A DNA stretch of 64,000 bases, taken from positions 76,404,974 to 76,468,973 of the forward strand of contig OZ010796.1 of NCBI GenBank assembly GCA_963932465.1, read 5' to 3'. A program made the position numbers and the translations under genes. Shown piece after piece: positions 34,177 to 46,765 of the stretch. Below the pieces are notes generated by a model. That model saw nothing but the letters and a program-made list of their open reading frames with translations, had not been told where the DNA came from and ran no database searches. Position 1 is the stretch's first letter, and every line of letters begins with the position of its first letter. Source of the DNA: Maratus speciosus (lineage: Eukaryota > Arthropoda > Arachnida > Araneae > Salticidae).

Positions 34177-34524
34177 TATATTGAGTGGTTCTCAGTCGCC
34201 AATGCAGTTGTGTTATTTAGGGGCCCACTGCATATATTTAATCTCCTTCTTTCGCATCAATATTGAGAAAAGAGAGAGGCTAAAAATCAGGCCCCAATTT
34301 AGCACCTATTGCTAGCAGCGCTACCTATCGCCTCTATTTTAAACTAAAATCGATAATCGCAGTAAAGAAAATCCTGACATCTTACATACTCCTCCTGCAA
34401 GAATTTAAATTTTATAGCAGTCAGCATTTGCAAGTTATTGAATTTTAAAATCAGTCAGTCCATTTTAGGACACCGGGTAGATGCATATATACAGACACAG
34501 AAGCGTAATTTTAAAGATATATAT

Positions 34525-34562
34525 ATATATAAGTATTATATATATATATATATATATATTTA
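34525..34562. repeat. (TA)n microsatellite
   Basis: TA runs near the right end of the degraded hAT. Confidence 0.85.
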
Positions 34563-35189
34563 AGTTAGTCGGCAAAATCGTCATATACGCCCCCCTAATG
34601 AAGTCTGCTTAAATACGCCCCTGATCCTACTGCTAAAAGACTTTTTGTTATACTATGCGTCATTGTAGTAAGGAAAGTGAGGATTTTAATATATATATAT
34701 ATATTTTAATACAGTAATTATTGTACTATATTACTTACCTTAATAAAATTGATGCAAATTAAAAGCACTGTCTTTTATTTAAACGAGTTTCATTCTACCA
34801 TTGGTGAATGATCTGCGTACTATTTACTACTAGTTTCAAAAGTTTAATTAAACTAGTTGGGTGTGTCAATCCCAAAACTTTCTTCTATCTTATACATCTT
34901 AATATTTAAAAACCTAGTTACACATGTTAATACTTCAATAGTATTAGTTCAATACTATATCAACTTTGATTTTCATCTTAAATTTCTGCTCCAGTCAATT
35001 AAACGGACTAAAAACGAGTTAATCTATATCATGATATTAGTTAAAATTATTAGTTTTTCCTCATTTTGTTGTTATCAGCTGTTTGCGAATAGCCAGCTTA
35101 GCAGGAAGCGAGTTCCCACCGCTGCACGAGCCGCTGATGCACAATAGAACTACGAAAAATCAAGAAAAGTATCAAAAATAGCTATCACA

Positions 35190-36072
35190 GAGCCCCTTTA
35201 CCGCGCAATATTTCCAAATTCAAGGAGGACCTGTTGGCCAAAGCCAAAAACATGCACAACAATTTTGGTTCAATTGTATGCATAATTTTATAAACTGTTC
35301 GATGGTACAATAATGAAAATGGCACAGAGATCGCAATTATAGCGCCCCCTTCTGGCGGAATTTTTTCAAGTTCAGGGAGTATTTGCTTGCCATAGCCAGA
35401 AACATACACAAAAAATTTGGTTCAAATATATGCATAACTTCATACACCTTTCGATGGTACAATAATGAAAATGGTACAGACATCGCAATTATAGCGCCCC
35501 CTACCGGCAGAAAATTTCCAAATTCAGGGAGAACCTTCGTGCCATGACCAAAAACACACACAAAAATTTGGTTCAATTCTATGCATAACTTCATACACTT
35601 TCGACGGTACAATATTCAAAATGGCACAAAAATTGCACAAAAATCGCTATTACAGCGCCCCTTACCGGCAATTTTTTTACAAATTAAGGGAGGACCTCCT
35701 TGCCATAGCCAAGAAATTATTTTTTTGGTTCAATTCTATGCATAACTTCATACACTTTTCGATGGTACAATGTTCAAAATTGTACAAAAATCGCTATTAC
35801 AGCGCTCCCTACCGGCGAATTTTTTCCAAATTCAGGGAAGACCTGCTTGCCATAGCCAAAAGCTTAAAATAAAAATTTGGTTCAATTCTATGCATAACTT
35901 CATACACTTTTGGATGGTAAAATATTCAAAATCGCACAAAAATCGCTATTACAGCGCTCCTACCGGTGAATTTTTTCCAAATTCAGGGAGGACTTGCTTG
36001 CCATAGTCAAAAACTTAAAATAAAATTTTGGTTCAATTCTATGCATAACTTCATACACTTTTTTAGGGTACA
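35190..36072. repeat. 150-bp tandem array, copy 2
   Basis: Same unit order as 4965-5840. The array tail and hairpin follow to about 36236. Confidence 0.9.
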
Positions 36073-36980
36073 ATGGCGACAGACAGACGGACACACGGAC
36101 AGACAGACATTTTTTATAAACATGTTTTGGGGGATCTCTGACTCTGACCCCCCAAAACGTGTAAATCCGTCGAAAACCGGAAGTTGAAAAAAATTTCGAT
36201 TACAATACTTTCTTCTATTGAAGATAGAAGAAAGTAAAAATATGCTTGTTAAATTGAAATGGATGACATTTCATTTTGTGCATTTTGGATAAAATTTCTT
36301 TTCTTCAGCCAATGATTGGAGATCTGACAGGTATCATGGCTAAAAAACTGATGTAATTATTAATTTAGCATATATAATTAATTAAATTTATATAGGTCTG
36401 ATGGAATTAATTTACTTAAGGTTGTAGGAAGAAGACATTTATTGTATCTTACAAAGTTGAAAGTTATATGGTAAATTCTTAAAGAATAAGTTTCTTCCAT
36501 TTCTTCCACTTGGAAGAAACCTATTTCTTCCGGCCGGTTTTTTCATGTTTTTTTTTCGCGTTTTTTTCCACTGTGGAAGAAACTTGCCAACCCTGACCCG
36601 GCTAACATAAAAGTACCAAGAATTCTTTGCGATCGTGGCAACTTTTATGTAGATTTATTCGAATTTTTTTTTTTTAATTTTTTAATGAAAATGGAAAACT
36701 TTCATAAGAAAAGCGAAGGGATCAGCCCGTAATTGTTTATGGCAGTTAGATGACTTGGACTATTATAATATAGATGAAATGATGGCGATGGAATAATATT
36801 TGGCGACTTATCACTTGTGCCTTGGTAACATTAAAGTACCAAAATGGCACCTGGAATATAAAAAGTGAAGTGGTCCGCCCGGAACTATTGATGATAGTCA
36901 ATGACTTGGGCTATTATTATAGATATTGTTTTCAATTGTAAAAACAGCACAAAGAATAATATTTCCTTACGATTACCCTA

Positions 36981-37181
36981 AGGTATGAAAACATGGTGGA
37001 GTGGGAGCAGGAAAACACAATGGTAAGCCTACGAGTCAACCGCTAAAATCGGGTTTTCAGGTGTTATCCACCAAGATATGACTTGGCAGACCGATTGCGT
37101 TTTAATATGCGAATCGAGTTTTAACTAATTCTGTAATTTTAGCCGTGAACTCGATGAGGTCTGTGCTGCCAACTCCCGGTC
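36981..37181 (+). mobile_element. Single arm of foldback MITE, copy 2
   Basis: As 6733-6939 but with GAGGTCTGTG where the other copies have GAGGTGATTGTCTGTG (7-bp deletion). Confidence 0.75.
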
Positions 37182-37391
37182 TTTAACTTTAGACTAATTT
37201 GATATGTATTATAATTAAGAGGTTATGGAGTTTTTTCTGTTTTCACATAGTTTCTCCCTATTTCCACCCCTTTGGTCCAATTTGCCCATTAACAAATTTG
37301 TCCGAGATTTTCTGCCCCTTGTTTCTATGTATGAGTTTGGAAGGGATTTGTGCAGAATTATGGAAGTTATCATGTCCATAAAAAAGTGATA

Positions 37392-37991
37392 TACAGGGTG
37401 TATCTGAAAAAGGGGACAAAACTTTACGGGTGATAGAAAGCAGCTATAGAAGCAAATTTCGCCATAGAATGTATGGTCGGAACGCAAGCCGTGAGAAATT
37501 AAAAGGTAATTTTCCATAGTCCCAGGGCGATCGATTGGTCGAGGTGGTCCCATAGCTTGGCCACCAAGATCACCGAATCTCTCGTGTTTGGGCTTTTCCC
37601 TGTGGGGCCATATGAAAAGCCTAATCTTGAAACCGATATGGATCTTTTCGCCAGGATTGCCGTTGTTGCCGGCGATATTCACGAAATGCCTGGGTCTTCG
37701 CAAATGTGCGTAAGTCCCGATCCCGCAGGTGTGAAGAGTGCATTACAGCTGGCGGAGATCTTTTGAGCCATTTCTTTGAGCATGTACATTAATTACATCC
37801 GTGTTAATAAAATGTTTTCAGAAGGATCTCCTTTCATTCTTATGTTAATTCTTTAACTGTGACAGTGAAAAACTACCTTTTAACTTCTCACCGCTGGCGT
37901 TCCGACTCTACATTCTATGACGAAATTTGCTCGTATAGTTGCGTTCTATCACCCCGTAAAGTTTCGCCTCCTTTTTCAGATACACCCTGTA
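37392..37991 (+). mobile_element. Tc1/mariner-type element, copy 2
   Basis: The left terminus TACAGGGTGTATCTGAAAAA and right TTTTTCAGATACACCCTGTA are a perfect 20-bp inverted pair here, each next to TA. The interior matches copy 1. Confidence 0.85.
37534..37792 (+). pseudogene. Transposase C-terminal relic, copy 2
   Basis: The same three-frame relic as 7293-7551, with AWPPRSPNLS, DLFARIAVVAGD and RRCEECITAGG blocks and the same frameshifts, so it decayed before the unit was duplicated. Confidence 0.8.
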
Positions 37992-38535
37992 TATATATAT
38001 ATATATAGTTATAAAGTTTTGACCTGGGGTCTGTTTTCTGTAAATGGTTGGTTTTCCGAAAATGGTGTAAATGGTTTATTTGCGTTAAACTATCCTTTTT
38101 CTTACATTTCATGTAGTTTGGACACAATGACGCAAAGAAACCATTTACATAAATCTTACTCACAATTTTGAATAGCGTGACACAAAAGATAAATCAATTT
38201 ATTGAAATAAATACATTTCAATGCATAGTATAGATTCAATGAAAGTGATATATTTAACAGTGAATTGGAAAATTAAAAGTATTGTGTAGATGTAACAAAA
38301 TATTTTAACCAAGTCAAAAATAATTTAAATTGAATTTTAAAACAAACCTTTTAAAGTCACATCAAGGCGTCACTTAAATTTTATATCATATCTTTTAAAA
38401 CTCATATTTTGAATTTATGAGAGATGTAAATGATAAAGCAACAGCGAATAAAATTTTATGCAGCTTTTCATGTTGAACATAACTTTTGCACATGCGATTA
38501 TAAATAAAACAAAAATAAAATGGTGAAATAAATAC
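37772..38535 (+). repeat. Block X, copy 2
   Basis: Collinear with 7533-8294. Its inverted partner is at 42745-43533. Confidence 0.85.
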
Positions 38536-41243
38536 TGTACCGAGTGACGCAGCCTTAAGCATAAAATCGTATCGTACCGTATCATAGAATTCGTAGATGG
38601 CGGAACTCATATATACAGCTAACTCGACATCAAAGAAAACTCGAAAAGCCGCCTTTTAATAACTCAGCAGATATATGTCTTATTGTTCTGAATTTTCTAG
38701 AACAGTCTTATATCTGCAGTCCAATCGTATACTGAAATTTTTACATTTCTACGTGCAGTATATTTTGAGATCTAAATAGCCATTTTTAAAGTGAAAACGT
38801 TGGTATGATATCGAGGAAGTTCCTAATTTGAAAATCTCGAAAACGGGTCTAACGATTATTTTTAAATTGATACATGATATAAATGTGATTAAGGCGAGGT
38901 GAATAACACTTTTCTTTTTTCTGGGAAAACTCTCGTTCTTTAAATAATTCGATTTTTTTTTCTCTCGAAAATGACACGGGCGATTTTTTAAAAATCAAAT
39001 AAATATGTTTCAGATGAACCAAATAACAATTTACTTGTTTCCAGCAAGACTCTTGTTCTTTTTATAATGCGCATGAAAAATCGGACTATATTTCTTCGCC
39101 ATTCTATGGAAATTTCACCGAAAATGCATGACACTGTATTCATACACATGCTTTCTTTTTAACCACTTTTGGGGAGAAAAATTTTGTCTTCCCACTGGCT
39201 GAGTGGCTAAGGGCCATCGTCTACTGCTCTTAAGATAGGCAGTTCGATACTCTAGGTGCGTGTTTTCACATGTGAATGTGTTTTTTTTTTAAGTCTGCTA
39301 GTTGACCATTATTCTCAGTTCCTTTGTAATTTTTTTAATTGCTATTAAGTTAAATAAAATTACAATTATAATGACGCAAATTTGATGATGATTATTTCTT
39401 GGCAATTTTTCAACAATAAAAATATTACCATAAATTTTATAAATATATTTAATTTCAATCACTTTACAAAAAATATACATTAATAATTATTATTTGAATA
39501 TAAATCACACGATCAGAAACGTAAAAAAATAATTCATTTCAGCTCTTCTTTTTATATCATTTTTTATTATTATGACGGTCAATCAATATATAATCACTGA
39601 CATCCATAATATTATTATTATTATAATTATTATTTTCCTTGCATAAAAGCTATTGTGATGTAATAATTCTTTTATAATAAATAATTTAGTTGAAATGTTT
39701 TATTTATAAATATCAATGAAGTTTGATAACCCCGAGACAATTGTTTTTATTTAACTTTGCAATATTTACAGTTTACATAATAAGCATATCAGAATTCTGG
39801 TGTCGCCATCTTTTGACGCAATTGCGTAGTATTATAGAGAAATGTTTGATAAAAACGTTGAAGTAGACAGTTTTTAAATCGAAGAATTATTTTAAGAGAT
39901 ATTTAATGTTAAATCTGGATAAAATTGTCTCATTAAAAAAGTCTCATAGGAAAAAAAAATATACATGGGAATTTAATCATTTTCATTCAATTTAATCATT
40001 CAATAGAAACTCGAAGTTTCCAGAGTGCATTTATTATTTTTAACTTGCCTAATTTTTTGACGGTTTATTTCAATTTTAAATTAAAATTTTCAGAATTTCC
40101 ATAGATATTTTTTACATATTTTATAAAAGGTTATTTTAAATTGTTGCCAATTATTAAAACAGCGCAAAGAATAATATATCCTTTAAGTTAAAAATTTATT
40201 CACACGTGACTCTTATAAACAGAAAAAAATCCTTTTAAATTAGAATTAAATGATAACGTGTTAAAAGCAGGAAAATATTAAACATTACGTCATAAAAATT
40301 GTTTTTACACATGCTTACTTAAAATGAAAGAAAATTATAAAATAATCAATTATTTTCAAATTAGAATTAAATGATTACGCATTAAAAGAAGGAAAACATT
40401 GAAAATTACGTCATAGAAATTATATTTACACGTGAATATTAAAGGAAAAAGAAAATTTTTAAATAATAAATTCATTGATATGTGTTAAAAGTCGTAAGTG
40501 GAGGAAATTACGTCATATTGGCCAAAGTGGCCAAAACAGTTTGCAAAACATATTGCAAAACATTTTAAATTAAAAAATATATTTATATGAGAGATTTATT
40601 TCAAATTTCGAGATGATATTTTTAACTATAGTTGCCAATTTTAAGGTAGCGCAAATAATAATATTATCTTTCTAATAATAAAAATATTTTCAGTTGAATG
40701 TTACAAAGAGAAAGGAAAGTTTGGTGAAAATTATGTCAGATTTAAAACGTTACATTTAAAATCTCTTATTTAAAATCATTTTCTTATAGCGTTGTTAAAA
40801 AATACCATAAAGCAAAGACTCTGTTGACTTAGTTCCTTTTATATTTGGTAATTTTCAAATGTTTAACTAATCTTATTTAATCAAGCACGGAAACAGCAAC
40901 TAACATCAGCTGATTCGGTTTTGAAATCCCTCAGTAAAAGGGAAACCCGTTTACAGTAAGATCGCCATTGATTTTTTAATTATACAGAGCAGCCTCGATT
41001 ATCCGAGCTAATTGGGACTGTTAGTAAATCGGAATCGGAAATCTCGGTTAATAGAAACTGTGTGTAAAAACTGGCCGTGCTTGCGAATTTAACATCTCTT
41101 TAAAAAATATATATAGAACGTTTTTTAAATAATAAAAATAAATATATGTAAAGTTCTGTTTCACAGCTTAACAAATTTAAAAAGAAAATCAACTACCAGT
41201 AGTAAATTTTAAAATGCAAATTGAAAAATTTACGAAAGTTCAC
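38536..41243 (+). repeat. Block Y, copy 2, left arm of a 2.7-kb inverted repeat
   Basis: Subtype I like 8295-10990 (48-bp stretch present, 130-bp stretch absent). It is the forward partner of the inverted block at 43667-46474. It carries the tRNA-like remnant at 39188-39250. Confidence 0.85.
39188..39250 (+). ncRNA. tRNA-like remnant, third copy
   Basis: Same as 8948-9010. Part of block Y. Confidence 0.4.
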
Positions 41244-41470
41244 ACAGCCACTGGAAACAAAGCATTTTTCGCTATTGACTTCTCAGGGTCCAATGTTTCT
41301 TTGGACTTGAGTGCTTTTGGGGGCAGAAGGGCCTGTATAGCACGGACAGTGAGCTAAAGACTGTGGTTATTTTTAAGGCTCATTCAAAAGGAAAAAAAAT
41401 CAGACGTTGTTATCGGCTCGGTTAACAGAAACCTCGATTAATCGAAGCTCGGTTAATCCAGGTTCTACTA
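40985..41470. mobile_element. Non-autonomous Tigger/pogo-type element, copy 2
   Basis: Same termini and TA flanks as 10739-11223. The inverted-repeat boundary at 41243 falls inside it, which is why the Y' blocks contain only its left half. Confidence 0.75.
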
Positions 41471-42744
41471 TAATTCAATCTTCCGTAATCTTTTTAAAGC
41501 AGATCAAATTAATGGACTTTAGCACAAAGTCACATAGCTGATAACTGCCATGCTTGTTGGCCACCTTTTTTTCAAAAAGTTTGCTTCACCTTATTCAATT
41601 AATGAGATATCTTCGATAAAATAAGTCACATTTTCCCGTTCTAAAATACTGGTATCCAAAAATCGTAGCATGTAACTGACACTACAAGTACTCATGGAAC
41701 TAGACTATTTTAAGTCTGATTTTTATTATAGACTATATAAAATTATTAAAAATATATATTATGATAGGAACTAGCGGGCTTCGTCCGCTATTTACGTTAC
41801 GGATATAAAAATCATGTTTTTTTTTAGGGAAAAAGAAATAAAATCCTATTTGACGATAGGTTTATAAAGACACATTTTGTATTTGTTATATTTCCGGGGA
41901 TGAGGAGGGGGGAGGGCTATTTTGATTAAATATCGCAATTAGTCTACATGGCAGATATAATTATGATAGACACTAGCGGGCTTCGCCCCTCTATGGCGCC
42001 TTATGGGTCCAGCTTCCATAACTCAGAAACTACCTTTCGGACATCAATGCAACAGATTCCAAACGTTATAATTAACTTAATAATCACCCTATATAGCATT
42101 AAAGTAAATTTATGAGTACTGCATACTATTTTTTTATCGTAATTTCTGAAGAGAAAAAATTATTTCGGTTCCATTCTTTGGTACGGTCTGAAAAATTTTG
42201 AAAAAGGGGGGAAGGAGGGGACATGAGACTGCTGTTTGTCAAACAACACAACGGGATCTGGCTTATTCAACTTGGTTTTTGATGACTTCAATTGGAAGGT
42301 GGTTTGTTTCAAAGAGTGCGTTCCCTGCCCCATGAAAATTGGAACTATTGGTGCACCATCTATGTAATGATTTAATAATTATAAATTAACATTTTGGATT
42401 TATTAATTTAAGCATAAAGTGTTTTTAAAGGAATATCAAATGAAACCCTCTGTGCGATCTGCGATTATACTTACCCAGTTGTTTTTATATACAAACTGCT
42501 ATAAGGAAAATTGTACTAAAATAGTAAAAATTAAATCTGCATTAAATTCCATAAGTATCTTTTTTTTTTAATCATTTTATCACTAACCTCAAAAAAGTAA
42601 TGATATCAATGCAAAAACCCTTGACGGGTTAAAAGTTTCTGACGCAGCCCTTTATCTTATGCTCTAAGAATTTTAAATATGGAACTTAAAAATACTGATA
42701 TCAAATTTTGAGTGACGTTATGCTATTTCTTAAAAAATATATTT
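41471..42744. repeat. Blocks V and W, copy 2, with Helitron-empty site
   Basis: Collinear with 11224-11807 joined directly to 13612-14283. The empty insertion site is at 42071/42072. No gene seen. Confidence 0.8.
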
Positions 42745-43286
42745 GTATTTATTTCATCATTTTATTTTTGTTTTATTTATAATCGCATGTGCAAAAGTTA
42801 TGTTCAACATGAAAAGCTGCATAAAATTTTATTCGCTGTTGCTTTATCATTTACATCTCTCATAAATTCAAAATATGAGTTTTAAAAGATATGATATAAA
42901 ATTTAAGTGACGCCTTGATGTGACTTTAAAAGATTTGTTTTAAAATTCAATTTAAATTATTTTTTACTTGGTTAAAATATTTTTTTACATCTGCACAATA
43001 CTTTTAATTTTCCAATTCACTCTTAAATATATCACTTTCATTGAATCTATACTATGCATTGAAATGTATTTATTTTAATAAATTGATTTATCTTTTGTGT
43101 CACGCTATTCAAAATTGTGAGTAAGATTTATGTAAATGGTTTCTTTGCGTCATTGTGTCCAAACTACATGAAATGTATGAAAAAGGATAGTTTGACGCAA
43201 ATAAACCATTTACACCATTTTCAGAAAACCAACCATTTACAGAAAAGCAACCCCAGTTCAAAACTTTATATCTATATCTATATATA

Positions 43287-43319
<33 letters not shown>

Positions 43320-43533
43320 GGTGTATCTGAAAAAGGAGGCGAAACTTTACGGGGTGATAGAACGCAGCTATACGAGCAAATTTCGTCATAGAATGTCGAG
43401 TCGAAACTCCAGCGGTGAGAAGTTAAAAGGTAGTTTTTCACTGTCGCAGTTAAAGAATTAACATAAGAATGAAAGGAGATACTTCTGAAAACATTTTATT
43501 AACACGGATGTAATTAATGTACATGCTCAAAGA
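42745..43533 (-). repeat. Block X', copy 2, with expanded TA/TC microsatellite
   Basis: Reverse complement of 37772-38535. The TA run (about 43270-43316) is longer and interrupted by C. A second partial X' piece follows at 43553-43644. Confidence 0.85.
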
Positions 43534-43666
43534 ATGCTATGGTTGGATCCAATGTCACGCTATTCAAAATTGTGAGTAAGATTTATGTAAATGGTTTCTT
43601 TGCGTCATTGTGTCCAAACTACATGAAATGTATGAAAAAGGATCAAGGTTGGTTTTCTGTTTTGGT

Positions 43667-46474
43667 GTGAACTTTCGTAAATTTTTCAATTTGCATTTTA
43701 AAATTTACTACTGGTAGTTGATTTTCTTTTTAAATTTGTTAAGCTGTGAAACAGAACTTTACATATATTTATTTTTATTATTTAAAAAACGTTCTATATA
43801 TATTTTTTAAAGAGATGTTAAATTCGCAGGCACGGCGAGTGTTTACACACAGTTTCTATTAACCGAGATTTCCGATTCCGATTTACTAACAGTCCCAATT
43901 AGCTCGGATAATCGAGGCTACTCTGTATAATTAAAAAATCAATGGCGAACTTACTGTAAATGGGTTTCCCTTTTACTGAGGGATTTCAAGACCGAATCAG
44001 CTGATGTTAGTTGCTGTTTCCGTGCTTGATTAAATAAGATTAGTTAAACATTTGAAAATTACCAAATATAAAAGGAACTAAGTCAACAGAGTCTTTGCTT
44101 TATGGTATTTTTTAACAACGCTATAAGAAAATGATTTTAAATAAGAGATTTTAAATGTAACGTTTTAAATCTGGCATAATTTTCACCAAACTTTCCTTTC
44201 TCTTTGTAACATTCAACTGAAAATATTTTTATTATTAGAAAGATAATATTATTATTTGCGCTACCTTAAAATTGGCAAATATAGTTAAAAATATCATCTC
44301 GAAATTTGAAATAAATCTCTCATATAAATATATTTTTTAATTTAAACTGTTTTGCAATATTATTATTTGGCCACTTTGGCCAATATGACGTAATTTCCTC
44401 CATTTACGACTTTTAACACATATCAATGAATTTATTATTTAAAAATTTTCTTTTTCTTTTAATATTCACGTTTAAATATAATTTTTATGACGTAATTTTC
44501 AATGTTTTCCTGCTTTTAATGCGTAATCATTTAATTCTAATTTGAAAATAATTGATTATTTTATAATTTTTTTCCATTTTAAGTAAGCATGTGTAAAAAC
44601 AATTTTTATGACGTAATGTTTAATATTTTCCTGCTTTTAACACGTTATCATTTAATTCTAATTTAAAAGGATTTTTTTCTGTTTATAATAGTCACGTGTG
44701 AATAAATTTTTAATTTAAAGGATATATTATTCTTTGCGCTGTTTTAACAATTGGCAATAATTTAAAATAACCTTTTCTAAAATATGTAAAAAATATCTCT
44801 GGAAATTCTGAAAATTTTAATTTGAAATTGAAATAAACCGTCAAAAAATTAGGCAAGTTAAAAATAATAAATGCACTCTGCAAACTTCGAGTTTCTATTG
44901 AATGATTAAATTGAATGAAAATGATTAAATTCCCATATATATATTTTTTTTCCTATGAGACTTTTTTAATGAGACAATTTTATCCAGATTTAACATTAAA
45001 TATCTCTTAAAATAATTCTTCGATTTAAAAACTGTCTACTTCAACGTTTTTATCAAACATTTCTCTATAATACTACCCATTTTAATATATTTGTATGCAG
45101 TAATTTTCTTAATATTTGCGAAATAGACCTCTAGTCACAAGAGATTCTTTCAAAGCGGTGAAGAGCGTTAGTTTTTTTTTTCCGAATAAGAGACAAAATG
45201 TAGTACGCAATTGCGTCAAGAGATGGCGACACCAGAATTCTGATATGCTTATTATGTAAAACTTCATTGTTATTTATAAATAAAATATTTCAACTAAATT
45301 ATTTATTATAAAATAATTATTACATCACAATAGTTTTATGCAAGGAAAATAATAATTATAATAATAATAATATTATGGATGTCAGTGATTATATATTGAT
45401 TGACCGTCATAATAATAAAAAATGATATTATAAAAAGAAGAGCTGAAATGAATTATTTTTTTACGTTTCTGATCGTGTGATTTATATTCAAATAATAATT
45501 ATTAAAGTATATTTTTTGTAAAGTGATTGAAATTAAATATATTTATAAAATTTATGGTAATATTTTTATTGTTGAAAAATTGCCAAGAAATAATCATCAT
45601 CAAATTGGTCAATCAAACAATCATCATCAATAATCATCATTATAATTGTAATTTTATTTAACTTAATAGCAATTAAAAAATTACAAAGGAACTGAGAATA
45701 ATGGTCAACTAAGAGACTTTAAAAGAAAAAAAAAACACATTCACATGTGAAAACACGTACCTAGGAGTATCGAACTGCCTATCTTAAGATCAGTAGACGA
45801 TGGCCCTTAACCACTCAGCCAGTGGGAAGACAAAATTTTTCTCCCCAAAAGTGGTTAAAAAGAAAGCATGTGTATGAATACAGTGTCATGCATTTTCGGT
45901 GAAATTTCCATAGAATGGCGAAGAAATATAGTCCGATTTTTCATGCGCATTATAAAACGAACAACAGTCTTGCTGGAAACAAGTAAATTGTTATTTGGTT
46001 CATCTGAAACATATTTATTTGATTTTTAAAAAATCGCCCGTGTCATTTTCGAGAGAAAAAAAAATCGAATTATTTAACGAACGAGAGTTTTCCCAAAAAA
46101 AAGAAAAGTGTTATTCACCTCGCCTTTATCACATTTATATTATGTATCAATTTAAAAATAATCGTTAGAACCGTTTTCGAGATTTTCAAATTAGGAACTT
46201 CCTCGATATCATACCAACGTTTTCACTTTAAAAATGGCTATTTAGATCTCAAAATATACTGCACGTAGAAATGTAAAAATTTCAGTATACGATTAGACTG
46301 CAGATATAAGACTGTTCTAGAAAATTCAGAACAATAAGACTTATGTCTGCAGAGTTATTAAAAGGCGGCTTTTCGCGTTTTCTTTGATGTCGAGTTAGCT
46401 GTATATATGAGTTCCGCCATCTACGAATTCTGATACGATACGATACGATTTTAGGCTTAAGGCTGCGTCACTCG
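43667..46474 (-). repeat. Block Y', full inverted arm (subtype II)
   Basis: Reverse complement of block Y from GTGTGAACTTTCG to the GACGCAGC start region. It carries the 130-bp stretch and lacks the 48-bp stretch, so it is subtype II, like 15710-18430, and differs from its own partner arm 38536-41243. It contains an inverted tRNA-like remnant (45766-45828) and a local duplication of ATCATCATCAAT near 45597-45640. Confidence 0.85.
45766..45828 (-). ncRNA. tRNA-like remnant, inverted copy
   Basis: Reverse complement of the remnant at 16275, as part of block Y'. Confidence 0.4.
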
Positions 46475-46598
46475 GAATACTACCATCTTCCATGATTTTA
46501 TAATAAATAATTTAGTTGAAATGTTTTATTTATAAATAACAATGAAGTTTTACATAATAAGCATATCAGAATTCTGGTGTCGCCATCTTTTGACGACG
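46475..46598. repeat. Junction: short filler, Y fragment, join to module A
   Basis: After the Y' arm ends (CACTCGG, 46474) there are about 22 bases not matched to either block. Then comes a forward 95-bp piece of subtype II block Y (about 46498-46594, ending CATCTTTTGACG). A few bases later module A resumes in the middle of the MULE-like MITE arm. This is a double breakpoint. Confidence 0.75.
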
Positions 46599-46765
46599 AG
46601 GCTACCACGGTGCATTCCACGTATCTTTTTTTACAGACCGCTAGAGTCACGTGATGCTCGAATGCATAAATGAAGGTGTGCGAAAAGAGCACCATGTCAC
46701 TCTAGCGGTCTGTAAAAAAAGACACGTGCGATGCACCACAGTAGCCTGTATTTTTCGTTAGCCTC
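46599..46765. mobile_element. MULE-like foldback MITE, 5' truncated
   Basis: The left 19 bases of the arm are missing and replaced by block Y sequence. The right end GTTAGCCTC and the following GAATACTTTAC are intact. Confidence 0.75.

Larger units (their letters stand above)
33083..34477. mobile_element. TA-flanked foldback element nested in the hAT
   Basis: CCAGGTGTACTAAAATGG at the left pairs with CCATTTTAGGACACCGGG at the right, each next to TA (33081-33082 and 34478-34479). Arms of about 245 bp (33083-33331 and about 34234-34477) are clearly inverted relatives, including TTCAATAACTTGCAAATG and GCTAGCAATAGGTGCTAAAT. No transposase of its own, so it is a mariner-type foldback MITE. It is split by a Tigger-like insertion next to its left arm. 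Confidence 0.8.
29009..34623 (+). mobile_element. Degraded 5.6-kb hAT transposon (ZMYM1-like), copy 2 only
   Basis: Termini CAGGGGTGAAG and CTTAAATACGCCCCTG with an 8-bp duplication ATCCTACT (29001-29008 and 34624-34631). Both ends also share subterminal GGGGGGCGT and TCGGCAAA. Copies 1 and 3 have a single ATCCTACT (4203-4210 and 48612-48619). The left half carries a transposase relic, and the right half a nested TA-flanked element that itself holds a Tigger relic. The 8-bp duplication and protein relic both indicate hAT. Confidence 0.92.
28390..36595. mobile_element. hAT-3 element, copy 2, split by a younger hAT
   Basis: Termini CAGGGTTGGGTTTCTTCC and CTTGCCAACCCTG with a perfect 8-bp duplication ACCCGGCT (28382-28389 and 36596-36603). 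This copy best shows the hAT nature of the element. It is interrupted at 29009-34623. The tandem array lies at about 35190-36072. Confidence 0.85.
25406..44192 (+). repeat. Compound duplicated unit, copy 2 (modules A + B)
   Basis: Collinear with 626-15709 from TTGGTCATATTACATACAG onward. It carries the 5.6-kb hAT at 29009-34623 that copy 1 lacks, and lacks the hAT MITE and the Helitron-like insertion of copy 1. Beyond 44192 it continues as the inverted Y' arm, which copy 1 has lost. Confidence 0.9.
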
